64,000 nucleotides of DNA from VRUE01 sp963748075 (GTDB taxonomy: Bacteria; Actinomycetota; Thermoleophilia; Solirubrobacterales; 70-9), in the NCBI GenBank assembly GCA_963748075.1, contig CAVVHQ010000008.1, forward strand, positions 1 to 64,000, read 5' to 3'. Each line of letters starts with the position of its first letter. Position 1 is the stretch's first letter. Shown here piece after piece: positions 32,824 to 40,545 of this stretch. Below the pieces are notes generated by a model, which did no database searches, was not told the DNA's origin, and saw nothing but the letters and a program-made list of their open reading frames with translations. The position numbers and the translations under genes were made by a program.

Positions 32824-33048
32824 GTGCCCGACTTCGCCATCTCGCTAGCCGCGCTGCTGCCGCACAGCGCAACCCCGTACCTGGTCTTGATCGGCCTCGG
32901 GTTCGCCATCGGCATCCTCGGGCACCTCAGCGGGTCGCGCTGGCTGGTCGCCGGCGGGGTGATCCTGATCTTCCTCGGCGCCTTCCTCTTCCCGCTGGCG
33001 CTCAGCCTGACCGAGAGCACCCCACCGCAGATCGAGAACCGGCGGTAG
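32824..33048 (+). CDS. Small two-helix membrane protein
   Basis: A 74-residue protein beginning with GTG (MPDFAISLAALLPHSATPYL). Two hydrophobic helices are evident, YLVLIGLGFAIGILGHL and WLVAGGVILIFLGAFLFPLALSL, separated by SGSRW. The C-terminus is short and polar. No family recognised. Strongly coding-like third-position GC and the membrane pattern support it as real. Confidence 0.6.
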   Translation: MPDFAISLAALLPHSATPYLVLIGLGFAIGILGHLSGSRWLVAGGVILIFLGAFLFPLALSLTESTPPQIENRR

Positions 33049-33106
33049 GCAGCGGCTAGCCTTACCATCCCGAGGTTCCGACCCGACTCCCAGGAGGCCC
33101 ACCGCT

Positions 33107-34292
33107 TTGAGCCGACTCCGATTCCCCTTCACCCTCGCCGCCCTCCTCGCCCTGTCGGCCGGCTTCGCCGCCTGCGGCGGCAGCAGCGACAAGAGCGGCG
33201 AGAGCCCGCAGAAGGTCGTCAGACGAAGCCACCCTGCAGGGCATCGACAGCGGCCGACTCGACCTCTCGGTCGGCATTGAGGCCGCCGGCAAGCAAGGCG
33301 GCAAGGTAGACGTCAGCCTCTCCGGGCCCTTCCAGGGCGGCGGCAAGGGCAAGCTCCCGCAGCTCGACATGACCGCCAAGGCGAGCGGCAAGGTCAACGG
33401 CCGGGACGTCGACTTCGATGGCGGCCTGACGCTGCTCCCCAACAGCGCCTATGTCGAATACGAAGGGACCGAGTACGAAGTCGACCCGACGACGTTCAGC
33501 TTCGTCCAGTCGGCGCTCAAGCAGGCCCAGGGGCAGGGCGGCGCGGAAGGCGAATCGCCCGGTGTCACCGCCTGCCAGGAAGAAGCGGGCAAGCTGAAGG
33601 TCGCCGATTTCGTCGACAACCCTAGCAACGAAGGCAGCGCCGACGTGGGCGGGACGGCTACGACCGAGGTGAGCGGCGACCTCGACGTCCCAGGGGCGGT
33701 CGACGCGCTGGTCGAACTGGCCGAAGGCCCGGCCTGCAGCGCCCAGCTCGGCGCCGTCGGCCCGCTGCCCTCGAAGTCGGAAATCGAGCAGGCGAAGAAC
33801 GAAGTGAAGAGCGCCGTGAAGACCGCCCACGCCGACGTCTACGTCGGCGACGACGACATCGTGCGGCGGATCTCGGCCCGCCTGAAGATCGAACCGAAGA
33901 ACGGCGGCAGCGGCCCGAAGAGCATCGAAATCGATCTCGACCTGAAGCTGACCGAGGTCAACGAGGAACAGCAGATCTCCGCGCCGGGCAACGCCAAGCC
34001 GCTCAACGACCTCTTCCTGAAGCTCGGCGTCAACCCGGTCGAACTGCTCGGTCTGCTCAACGGCGAAGGCGGCGGCGAAGGGCTCGGCGGCCTGCTGGAA
34101 GGGCTCGGGGGAGCGGGCGGCGGCTCCTCCAACGGCGGCGGCTCCTCCAACGGCGGCGGCTCCTCCAACGGCGGCGGCTCCTCGAACAAGGGCGGCGGCT
34201 CCGGGGGCGGCGGGCAGCAGGCCTACCTGAATTGCATCGCCGGCGCGACCACGGCCGCCGACGTGCAGAAGTGCGCTTCGAAGCTCCGCTAG
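33107..34292 (+). CDS. Secreted lipoprotein with GGGSSN repeats, single-base frameshift near 33221
   Basis: Predicted cell-surface lipoprotein of unknown role, related in layout to LppX/LprG-type carriers but not confidently assigned. TTG at 33107 is preceded by CAGGAGG at 33091-33097 and gives a signal LSRLRFPFTLAALLALSAGF with lipobox AAC. After SPQKVV an extra A near 33221 shifts the frame; the continuation is DEATLQGIDSGRLDLSVGIE and then the long open frame that includes the ATG at 33369. Residues near the C-terminus hold four GGGSSN units (34120-34210), followed by a Cys pair (YLNCIAG; VQKCASKLR). The gene favours GAA over GAG codons. A hairpin follows the stop. Confidence 0.75.
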
Positions 34293-34294
34293 GC

Positions 34295-34318
34295 GGACCG
34301 CCGTCGCGACGGCGGTCC
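34295..34318 (+). terminator. Perfect hairpin after the lipoprotein gene
   Basis: GGACCGCCGTCG followed directly by its complement CGACGGCGGTCC, 3 bp past the stop codon. There is only TT and no T-run after it, so it is a GC-rich terminator candidate rather than a classical one. Confidence 0.6.
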
Positions 34319-34350
34319 TTCGGGCCTGGTCGAGGGGTCGTCCGTCGCTG

Positions 34351-35352
34351 ATGAGCGTCGTCCTGCTGGTCCTCAGCTTCGCGATCATCCTCGCCGGAGC
34401 GCTGCTCTTCACCAACGCGGTCGAGTGGATGGGCCACGGGCTGGGGCTGGGGGAAGGCGCCGTCGGCAGCGTCCTCGCCGCGGTCGGGACCGCGATGCCG
34501 GAGACGCTGATCGCGATCGTCGCCCTGGTCGGCGGCGCCAGCGGGGCCGACCAGGTCGCGATCGGAGCGATCGTCGGCGCCCCCTTCCTGCTCGGCACCC
34601 TGGCGATGGGCCTGGTCGGCCTGTTCGCCTACCTGTACCGGGAGCGGCGCTCGCAGGGCCTGGCGCTGAACGCCCACGGACCGACTCTGGAGCGGGATCT
34701 GCTCTTCTTCGGCGCCTTCTTCCTGCTCTCCCTGGCGCTCGCTTGGGGGCCGCCGGCGGGGCTGCGGATCGCGGTCGGCGTGCTCGCCCTCGCCGCCTAC
34801 CCGCTCTACATCCGCCGCACCCTGCTGGAGGGCGGTGAGGTGCAGGATCACGCCACCCTCGAGCCGCTGATCTTCGAGCGGCGCAGCGAGCACCGCATGC
34901 GGCCGAGCCTGGTGCTCGCGGCGATCCAGCTCCTGGTCGGGCTGGGGGCGATGATCGGTGGGGCCCACCTGTTCGTCGAGGAGCTTCTCGACATCGCCGA
35001 AGAGCTCGGCGTCGAGGCCGTCGTCCTTGCCCTGATCCTCGCTCCGCTGGCGACCGAGCTGCCGGAGAAGGTCAACAGCTTCTTCTGGGTGCGGGAGGGC
35101 AAGGACGCGCTGGCGCTCGGCAACATCACCGGGGCGATGGTCTTCCAGTCGACGATCCCCTTCGGGATCGGATTGATCTTCACCGACTGGCAGCTGAGCG
35201 CCAACGCCGCGCTCTCGATCGTCCTCGGCCTCGGCGGCGGCCTGCTCGCCTACCGGGCCCTGCACCGCCGCGGCCGCTTCGAGCTGCCCGCCGTGCTCGG
35301 CTGGTTCGCTCTCTACCTCACCTTCATCGTGGTGGTCGTGGTGCGGGGCTGA
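34351..35352 (+). CDS. Sodium/calcium (CaCA-type) exchanger family protein
   Basis: 333-residue cation antiporter. The two alpha-repeats show the family acidic motifs: AVGTAMPETLIAIVALVGGA (residues ~45-65) and APLATELPEKVNSFFW (~230-246), in opposite halves as expected for inverted-topology repeats. About ten hydrophobic helices are separated by a charged cytoplasmic loop (LEGGEVQDHATLEPLIFERR). Substrate may be Ca2+/H+ or Na+; not determinable here. The gene ends next to the palindrome/AbiEi island. Confidence 0.87.
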   Translation: MSVVLLVLSFAIILAGALLFTNAVEWMGHGLGLGEGAVGSVLAAVGTAMPETLIAIVALVGGASGADQVAIGAIVGAPFLLGTLAMGLVGLFAYLYRERRSQGLALNAHGPTLERDLLFFGAFFLLSLALAWGPPAGLRIAVGVLALAAYPLYIRRTLLEGGEVQDHATLEPLIFERRSEHRMRPSLVLAAIQLLVGLGAMIGGAHLFVEELLDIAEELGVEAVVLALILAPLATELPEKVNSFFWVREGKDALALGNITGAMVFQSTIPFGIGLIFTDWQLSANAALSIVLGLGGGLLAYRALHRRGRFELPAVLGWFALYLTFIVVVVVRG

Positions 35353-35361
35353 GGGGCGCGT

Positions 35362-35404
35362 TCAGGCCTCGGCCAGCTCGGCGAGCGCCTCGAGCACGAC
35401 GGGT
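35362..35404 (-). pseudogene. 3' stub of a peroxiredoxin (Bcp-type) gene
   Basis: On the minus strand the bases read VVLEALAELAEA and a stop, matching the C-terminus of the peroxiredoxin remnant at 36548 (VLEALAELASD) with about 27 identical consecutive bases. Only the last dozen codons survive; the rest is replaced by palindrome copy B and the AbiEi gene. It marks an insertion or rearrangement breakpoint. Confidence 0.65.
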
Positions 35405-35408
35405 CGTC

Positions 35409-35453
35409 GTGCGGTTGACATTGAGTCGCATAGCGGTTCAAAGGTCGACCGCA
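35409..35453. repeat. 47-bp palindromic repeat family, copy B
   Basis: GTGCGGTTGAC and GTCGACCGCAC form the outer arms around a TTGAGTCGCATAGCGGTTCAA core. It holds the stop codon of the AbiEi/DUF559 gene (RGAVDL-stop is encoded by the repeat) and partners copy C at the other end of that gene. Confidence 0.9.
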
Positions 35454-36427
35454 CCCCGGCGGATTTGTCGGCCACGCTGCTCGAGAAGCTGGCCGATGCG
35501 TTCGATCACCTGCCGGGGTTCGCGATCGAGGCGGTGGCCCGTCACCCGCGTCATCTCGATCCCCGCGAGCTTCAGGTTCTCCTGCCGACAGCGGTCGCGC
35601 TCGAAGGCGGCGTGCGTGTCATGAGTCTCGTACGTGTCGAGTTCGACCGCGAAGCGCTCCTCGGGCCAGTAGACGTCCAGCTCGTATCCGGCATCGACGA
35701 AGCCTGTGGCCGGCCGGGGCAGGCCCGCGTCGCAGACGAGCTCCAAGAAGCGGCGCTCCAGTCCAGAGCGGGTGAACGGAGCCGGGCGGTAAAGGGCGAT
35801 GGCACGGCGAAGGCGTCCGGCGCCTGCGTGGCCGGCGGCGCGGGCAAGCAGCGCTTCGAAGTCGCGAAGCTCGAAGAGGCGGAGCTCCTCGCTGCGCTCG
35901 AGCAGCCGCTGCAGGCGGTCGGAGCGGACGGCGGCGGCGAGATCGAGCACGGTGCGTGGCAGGGCCGTGACCGGGATACAGCCGATCTCGGTTCGGTCCT
36001 CGGCGGCGAGCGCGCGGGCATGGTGCAGTTGGATCGGCGGTCTGGGCCTTCGGGGGTTCGGTGCTGTGACCCGGAGTGGGACCGGGGACCAGCGTGCGAT
36101 GCCCCAAAGCCACGCCGCCGAGTGGTGGCTGAGCAGTGCGCCGGGTCTGCACGCCAAGACCGCCGCGAGGCACCGTGCTTGAAGCGAGAGGTCGGTATGT
36201 CCGACCGAGTAGACGCCGCGATAGAGGCGGTGCAAGCGCCCGTTGTCCGCAGCTCGCACCACCGCGCTCCGCGAGTATCCGAGCGAGTGGATCATCTGGC
36301 GAGCCGAGACAACGCCATGCTGCCGCGTCGCCAGGTCGGCCAGCGGGCCATGGGCGGGCTCGGACCGCGATCCAGCGGCGGGGTCTGGACCCATGCTGGG
36401 TGCGTGCGGTCGACTTTTGGATCGCAT
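35438..36427 (-). CDS. AbiEi-type winged-helix plus DUF559 endonuclease-like protein
   Basis: 329 residues. Residues ~25-85 form an AbiEi-type N-terminal winged helix (LATRQHGVVSARQMIHSLGY, LYRGVYSVGH). The C-terminus carries a DUF559/Vsr-like PD-(D/E)xK nuclease signature: GYELDVYWPEERFAVELDTYETH, AFERDRCRQENLKLAGIEMT. The middle resembles AbiEi proteins (ALPRTVLDLAAAV). Such proteins are abundant in Thermoleophilia and often labelled type IV antitoxin-like; no toxin partner is adjacent. The first codons (MRSKSRPH) come from palindrome copy C and the last (GAVDL) from copy B; the native start may be MGPDPAAG, 12 codons in. Function unknown. Confidence 0.8.
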   Translation of the reverse strand: MRSKSRPHAPSMGPDPAAGSRSEPAHGPLADLATRQHGVVSARQMIHSLGYSRSAVVRAADNGRLHRLYRGVYSVGHTDLSLQARCLAAVLACRPGALLSHHSAAWLWGIARWSPVPLRVTAPNPRRPRPPIQLHHARALAAEDRTEIGCIPVTALPRTVLDLAAAVRSDRLQRLLERSEELRLFELRDFEALLARAAGHAGAGRLRRAIALYRPAPFTRSGLERRFLELVCDAGLPRPATGFVDAGYELDVYWPEERFAVELDTYETHDTHAAFERDRCRQENLKLAGIEMTRVTGHRLDREPRQVIERIGQLLEQRGRQIRRGAVDL

Positions 36428-36450
36428 ACCGGTTCAAGGGTCGACCACAC
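36404..36450. repeat. 47-bp palindromic repeat family, copy C
   Basis: GTGCGGTCGAC and GTCGACCACAC are the outer arms; the core is TTTTGGATCGCATACCGGTTCAA. On the minus strand its loop supplies the ATG at 36427 that reads into the AbiEi/DUF559 gene. Copy D starts 23 bp further on. Confidence 0.9.
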
Positions 36451-36473
36451 CTATTCTCTCCCCCCGGGCCTGT

Positions 36474-36520
36474 GCGCGGTAGACATTTGAGTCGCTTAGC
36501 GACTCAAATGTCTACCGCGC
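36474..36520. repeat. 47-bp palindromic repeat family, copy D (perfect palindrome)
   Basis: Two perfect 22-bp arms (left begins GCGCGGTAGACATTTGAG) flank a TTA loop. It is the most symmetrical copy and could form an uninterrupted hairpin or cruciform. It separates copy C from the peroxiredoxin pseudogene. Confidence 0.92.
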
Positions 36521-36547
36521 GCCTTGCGGCTGTTATCTGGCTGCGGT

Positions 36548-36775
36548 TCAGTCCGAAGCCAGCTCGGCGAGCGCCTCGAGCACGTCGTCGTCGTGGGTCT
36601 TCGGCGAGGCCTTGGGGATGACCATGGCGATCTTGCCGTCGCGGTCGATCGGGAAGGTGGCGCGCTGGACGCCCGAGTGCTTCTTGCCATCGATCGACTC
36701 TCCCGCCACCTTGTAGTCGCTGCCGTGGTCGCGAACGCCGCAGGCATGGGTCGTACAGCCCGGGGTGTCCACGAG
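36548..36775 (-). pseudogene. Thiol peroxidase (Bcp/PrxQ-type) remnant with internal deletion
   Basis: The minus-strand frame carries DTPGCTTHACGVRDHGSDYK, the peroxidatic-Cys region of PrxQ/Bcp. It jumps directly to GVQRATFPIDRDGKIAMVIP and KASPKTHDDDVLEALAELAS, the C-terminal part. The ~45 residues normally between these blocks are missing, and the N-terminal thioredoxin strand is replaced by unrelated sequence. It therefore cannot fold as a normal peroxiredoxin. A second copy of its 3' end lies at 35362, on the far side of the AbiEi unit. Confidence 0.8.
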
Positions 36776-36866
36776 CGGCGACTGAGACAGCGTGGCGCGA
36801 AACGACCGGGCCGCTTGGCGCGATCCGTTCTGTTGGTGGATGCTGCGCCGGTCCGGGCGTTCCACC

Positions 36867-37190
36867 TTACGAGTGGGCCTCGATGGCCTTCGCCGTGTCC
36901 AGGAAATTGCGGAACGAGGTCACCTTGCCGTCGGGACCGAATTCGAAGAAGTGGACCACATCGTCATGGACTCGCTTGCCCGTCGAATTGATGGTGATGT
37001 CGACGTCGACCACCGCCGCGCCGCAGCCATCCCCTTCGAGGAACGTATGCGGGTTGAGGGAGTTCACCTCGAAATCCGCCTGGATGTCCCCGAAGAGGCC
37101 CGCGGCTGCCTCCCGGCCGCTGCGAGGTCGCATGTAGGGGACGTCGTGCCCTTGCGCGGTATTGGCGACTGGCCACTGCTCCCAGCGACA
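36867..37190 (-). pseudogene. SnoaL-like (NTF2-fold) protein, 5'-truncated
   Basis: Readable residues are WEQWPVANTAQGHDVPYMRP, RSGREAAAGLFGDIQADFEV, PHTFLEGDGCGAAVVDVDIT, GKRVHDDVVHFFEFGPDGKV and TSFRNFLDTAKAIEAHS, a typical SnoaL-like fold C-terminal three-quarters. Upstream in the same frame there is a stop (TGA) and no start giving the first helices. ATG at 37133 would leave an 88-residue fragment. The lost 5' end abuts an inverted cupin fragment, so a rearrangement joined two unrelated gene pieces. Confidence 0.7.
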
Positions 37191-37354
37191 CGTTCAGCAA
37201 CCCCAGCGACGCGCCGGTGCGCTTCCTCAACTTCAGCACGTCCTCAGGATGGGAGAACTACATGCGCGACCTCGCCGAGGCGGCACGCTCGGGCCCTTTG
37301 ACACGGGAGGCGATCGGGCCCATAGCCTCGCGGTACGACTATCACCCTGCCTGA
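37182..37354 (+). pseudogene. C-terminal fragment of a cupin-domain protein
   Basis: Plus-strand codons read DTFSNPSDAPVRFLNFSTSS, GWENYMRDLAEAARSGPLTR, then EAIGPIASRYDYHPA and TGA at 37352. This matches the C-terminal end of small cupin (quercetin-dioxygenase-like) proteins. No start codon or upstream cupin barrel exists, and it is fused head-on to the SnoaL remnant. Confidence 0.7.
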
Positions 37355-37418
37355 GCGCGCATTAGCTGGCTGCAATCAAATTCAGGCGTCTCCTGACCGG
37401 CTTCGAGCATCCGCCTGG

Positions 37419-37754
37419 TCAGTCCTCGCGCCCCGGGTCCTGGCCGGTCTCGTCCTCGTCGAGCTCCTCGTCGCCCTGCTCGAGCGCCGTCTCTGAGACC
37501 GAGCCGGCCGAACCTGGGTGGTAGTGGGTCTGGAACTCCTCGAGGGCGCGGTCGCGGCTGTCCTCGTCGACCGGGACGTCGTCGGAGATGCGCACCCAGT
37601 CGGCCCCCTCGTAGTCCTCCATGTTGAAGACCTCCTGGTCGAGCGAGGTCGAGTCGTCGACCACGACCAGCACCTCGGTCTGCGGGTTGAAGTAGGTGCC
37701 CGGCTGCATCAGCAGCTCCTCGACCTCGAAGAGGTTGTCGGGGTTGGCGGCCAT
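37419..37754 (-). CDS. Acidic conserved hypothetical protein
   Basis: A 111-residue protein starting at the ATG of MAANPDNLFEVEELLMQPGT. Residues 1-60 look folded (YFNPQTEVLVVVDDSTSLDQEVF, DYEGADWVRISDDVPVDED); the C-terminal ~45 are highly acidic and disordered (EQGDEELDEDETGQDPGRED). No motif recognised. It lies 12 bp downstream of the next gene on the same strand, so they likely form a pair. Confidence 0.65.
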   Translation of the reverse strand: MAANPDNLFEVEELLMQPGTYFNPQTEVLVVVDDSTSLDQEVFNMEDYEGADWVRISDDVPVDEDSRDRALEEFQTHYHPGSAGSVSETALEQGDEELDEDETGQDPGRED

Positions 37755-37765
37755 CGGCAACGATC

Positions 37766-38224
37766 CTACAAATCCGCGAGCTGGCGCTCGGTCTCCCTCT
37801 CGACGTCGAGTGGCTGCTCGCCGCGACGCATCCGCCGTTCGTTGCGGGCGACGACGAGCTGGCGGACCTCCTCGCGCAGCTTCTCGTCGACGCCGGGTCC
37901 GGCGGCCCCCGGGGAGTCGAGCAGGCGCGTCACCTCGGCCTCGACGTCGAGCGGCTGCTCGCCGCGGCGCTGGCGGCGGTAGGACTTCGCCTCGAGCATC
38001 TGCCGCGCCTCGGTTTCCTGCAGCTCGCGGTCGACCGGCGGCTGCGGCTGCGCCATTCGGGTCGGGGGCAGCTCCTGCTCGATCGCGAAGCGACCCTTGC
38101 CGATCCCGCGCCAGGCCGGTCCCGCGCGTGCGAAGGCCGTAGCGGCGATCGGCAACGCGATCAGGGTGATCGCGGCCAGCACGTAGCCGCTCTGAATTCC
38201 GATCGCCGCCGACGGCAGGACCAT
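37766..38224 (-). CDS. Membrane-anchored hypothetical protein with an internal duplication
   Basis: 152 residues. One N-terminal membrane helix (YVLAAITLIALPIAATAFA) is followed by a charged cytoplasmic region. A ~35-residue unit is repeated: RRQRRGEQPLDVEAEVTRLL and RRMRRGEQPLDVERETERQL. The duplicated unit resembles a short helical hairpin with a conserved RRGEQPLDVE core. No named family recognised. Likely transcribed with the acidic protein gene that follows. Confidence 0.6.
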   Translation of the reverse strand: MVLPSAAIGIQSGYVLAAITLIALPIAATAFARAGPAWRGIGKGRFAIEQELPPTRMAQPQPPVDRELQETEARQMLEAKSYRRQRRGEQPLDVEAEVTRLLDSPGAAGPGVDEKLREEVRQLVVARNERRMRRGEQPLDVERETERQLADL

Positions 38225-38280
38225 CCGTCAAGGGTACGCGGCCCCATGGGGAGCCGGTCATCCGCTAACCTTGGGCCTGG

Positions 38281-38296
38281 TTGACTGACCAGTCAA
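38281..38296. promoter_or_regulatory. TetR-type operator (TTGACTGACCAGTCAA)
   Basis: Two perfect 7-bp arms, TTGACTG and CAGTCAA, separated by AC. Palindromes of this form are bound by TetR-family regulators of fatty-acid and acyl-CoA genes. It lies 40 bp upstream of the acyl-CoA dehydrogenase start, where a repressor would block initiation. The regulator gene is not in this window. Confidence 0.65.
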
Positions 38297-38335
38297 TCGG
38301 CCCCTCCCACCCGCGAGAAAAAGGAGCTTCGAGCA

Positions 38336-39553
<1,218 letters not shown>

Positions 39554-39717
39554 CTCAAAGGACCTCCACGGGCGCGCCGACGCCGCAAGGGCGGCGCGCC
39601 CGCAGGCTCCCCGCCCATCGCGTCCTGCGAGGCTCCTGCCGGCGATCCGCGCGGGGGTTGTCGCGCTGGCGCTCGCGGGCTGGCCGCGTGGGCGCCCCAC
39701 GAGCAGCCCGCCCGGCG

Positions 39718-40533
39718 ATGGACCGGCTTGACGCGCTTCCGCCGGCGGCCATAGAATCGCCCCTCGAGGAGGCCGCTGGCTCACCCGCGAAGCGCATCGG
39801 CGTCGGCGACGTCATCAGCGAGACGTTCTCGGTGTACGGCCAGAACATCGTTGCCCTGGTCGGCAGCGCGCTCGCCGTCTTCGTCGTCGTCGGCCTCGTC
39901 TCCGGCATCCTGCAGCGGGCCGGGGGTGTCCTGCTGCTGCTGCTTGCGGCGGCCGTCAGCCTGGCGGGCCAGGCGCTCTACACCGGCTTCGTCGTCGGGC
40001 TCGTGCGGGATGTCCGCGACGGGCGCCGCGACCAGACGGTCGGCGACCTCTTCTCCGCGGCGGGGCCCTTCATCCTGCCGCTGATCGGGTTCGGCATCCT
40101 GTTCGGCATCGGCGCCGCGGTCGGCTTCCTCCTGATCGTCATCCCCGGCCTGATCCTGGTGACCTTCTGGTCGCTCGGGGCGCCGGCGATCGTGGTCGAG
40201 GGCATCGGCCCGATCGACGCCTTCGGCCGCAGCTGGCGCCTCGTGCGCGGTCAGGCCTGGCAGGTGTTCGGGGTCCTCGTGATCATCTTCCTGATCGTGG
40301 TCGTGGTCCAGGTCGTGCTGGCGGCGATCGCCAACCCGATCGGCAGCGGCGACTTCTCGACCTGGATCGCATCGATCATCTCCGGCACGCTCACCGCCCC
40401 GATTTACGCGATCGCGGTCACTGTCATGTACTACGAGCTGGCTGGCGGAGCCGCCGCCCCGGAACCGGCCGCCGCCGCCGTATCCCCGCCACCGAGCGAA
40501 CCGCCTCCCTCGCCTCCGCCCCCGGCGAGCTGA
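39718..40533 (+). CDS. Multi-pass membrane protein, DUF7847/GDPD-membrane-domain-like
   Basis: A 271-residue membrane protein. After a polar N-terminus (to residue ~30) come about six hydrophobic helices: VALVGSALAVFVVVGLVSGI, VLLLLLAAAVSLAGQALYTG, FILPLIGFGILFGIGAAVGF, LIVIPGLILVTFWSLGAPAI, VFGVLVIIFLIVVVVQVVLA, and a last one before MYYELAG. The Pro/Ala-rich tail (PPPSEPPPSPPPP) is cytoplasmic. The GLILVTFWSLGAPAIV..EG then DAFGRSWRLVRG pattern is typical of the membrane domain seen in glycerophosphodiester-phosphodiesterase-like families. Function unknown; about 165 bp without a gene precede it. Confidence 0.7.
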   Translation: MDRLDALPPAAIESPLEEAAGSPAKRIGVGDVISETFSVYGQNIVALVGSALAVFVVVGLVSGILQRAGGVLLLLLAAAVSLAGQALYTGFVVGLVRDVRDGRRDQTVGDLFSAAGPFILPLIGFGILFGIGAAVGFLLIVIPGLILVTFWSLGAPAIVVEGIGPIDAFGRSWRLVRGQAWQVFGVLVIIFLIVVVVQVVLAAIANPIGSGDFSTWIASIISGTLTAPIYAIAVTVMYYELAGGAAAPEPAAAAVSPPPSEPPPSPPPPAS

Positions 40534-40545
40534 GGGTCCAAGGAC

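Noticed and set aside
34118..34210. Tandem GGGSSN-coding repeat as a possible mini-satellite of interest
   Set aside because: It is a low-complexity linker in a surface lipoprotein, an ordinary feature of such proteins.
39554..39717. GC-rich gap after the acyl-CoA dehydrogenase gene as a small RNA
   Set aside because: It contains inverted G/C-rich segments but no clear promoter or T-run terminator, so I cannot support an RNA gene.
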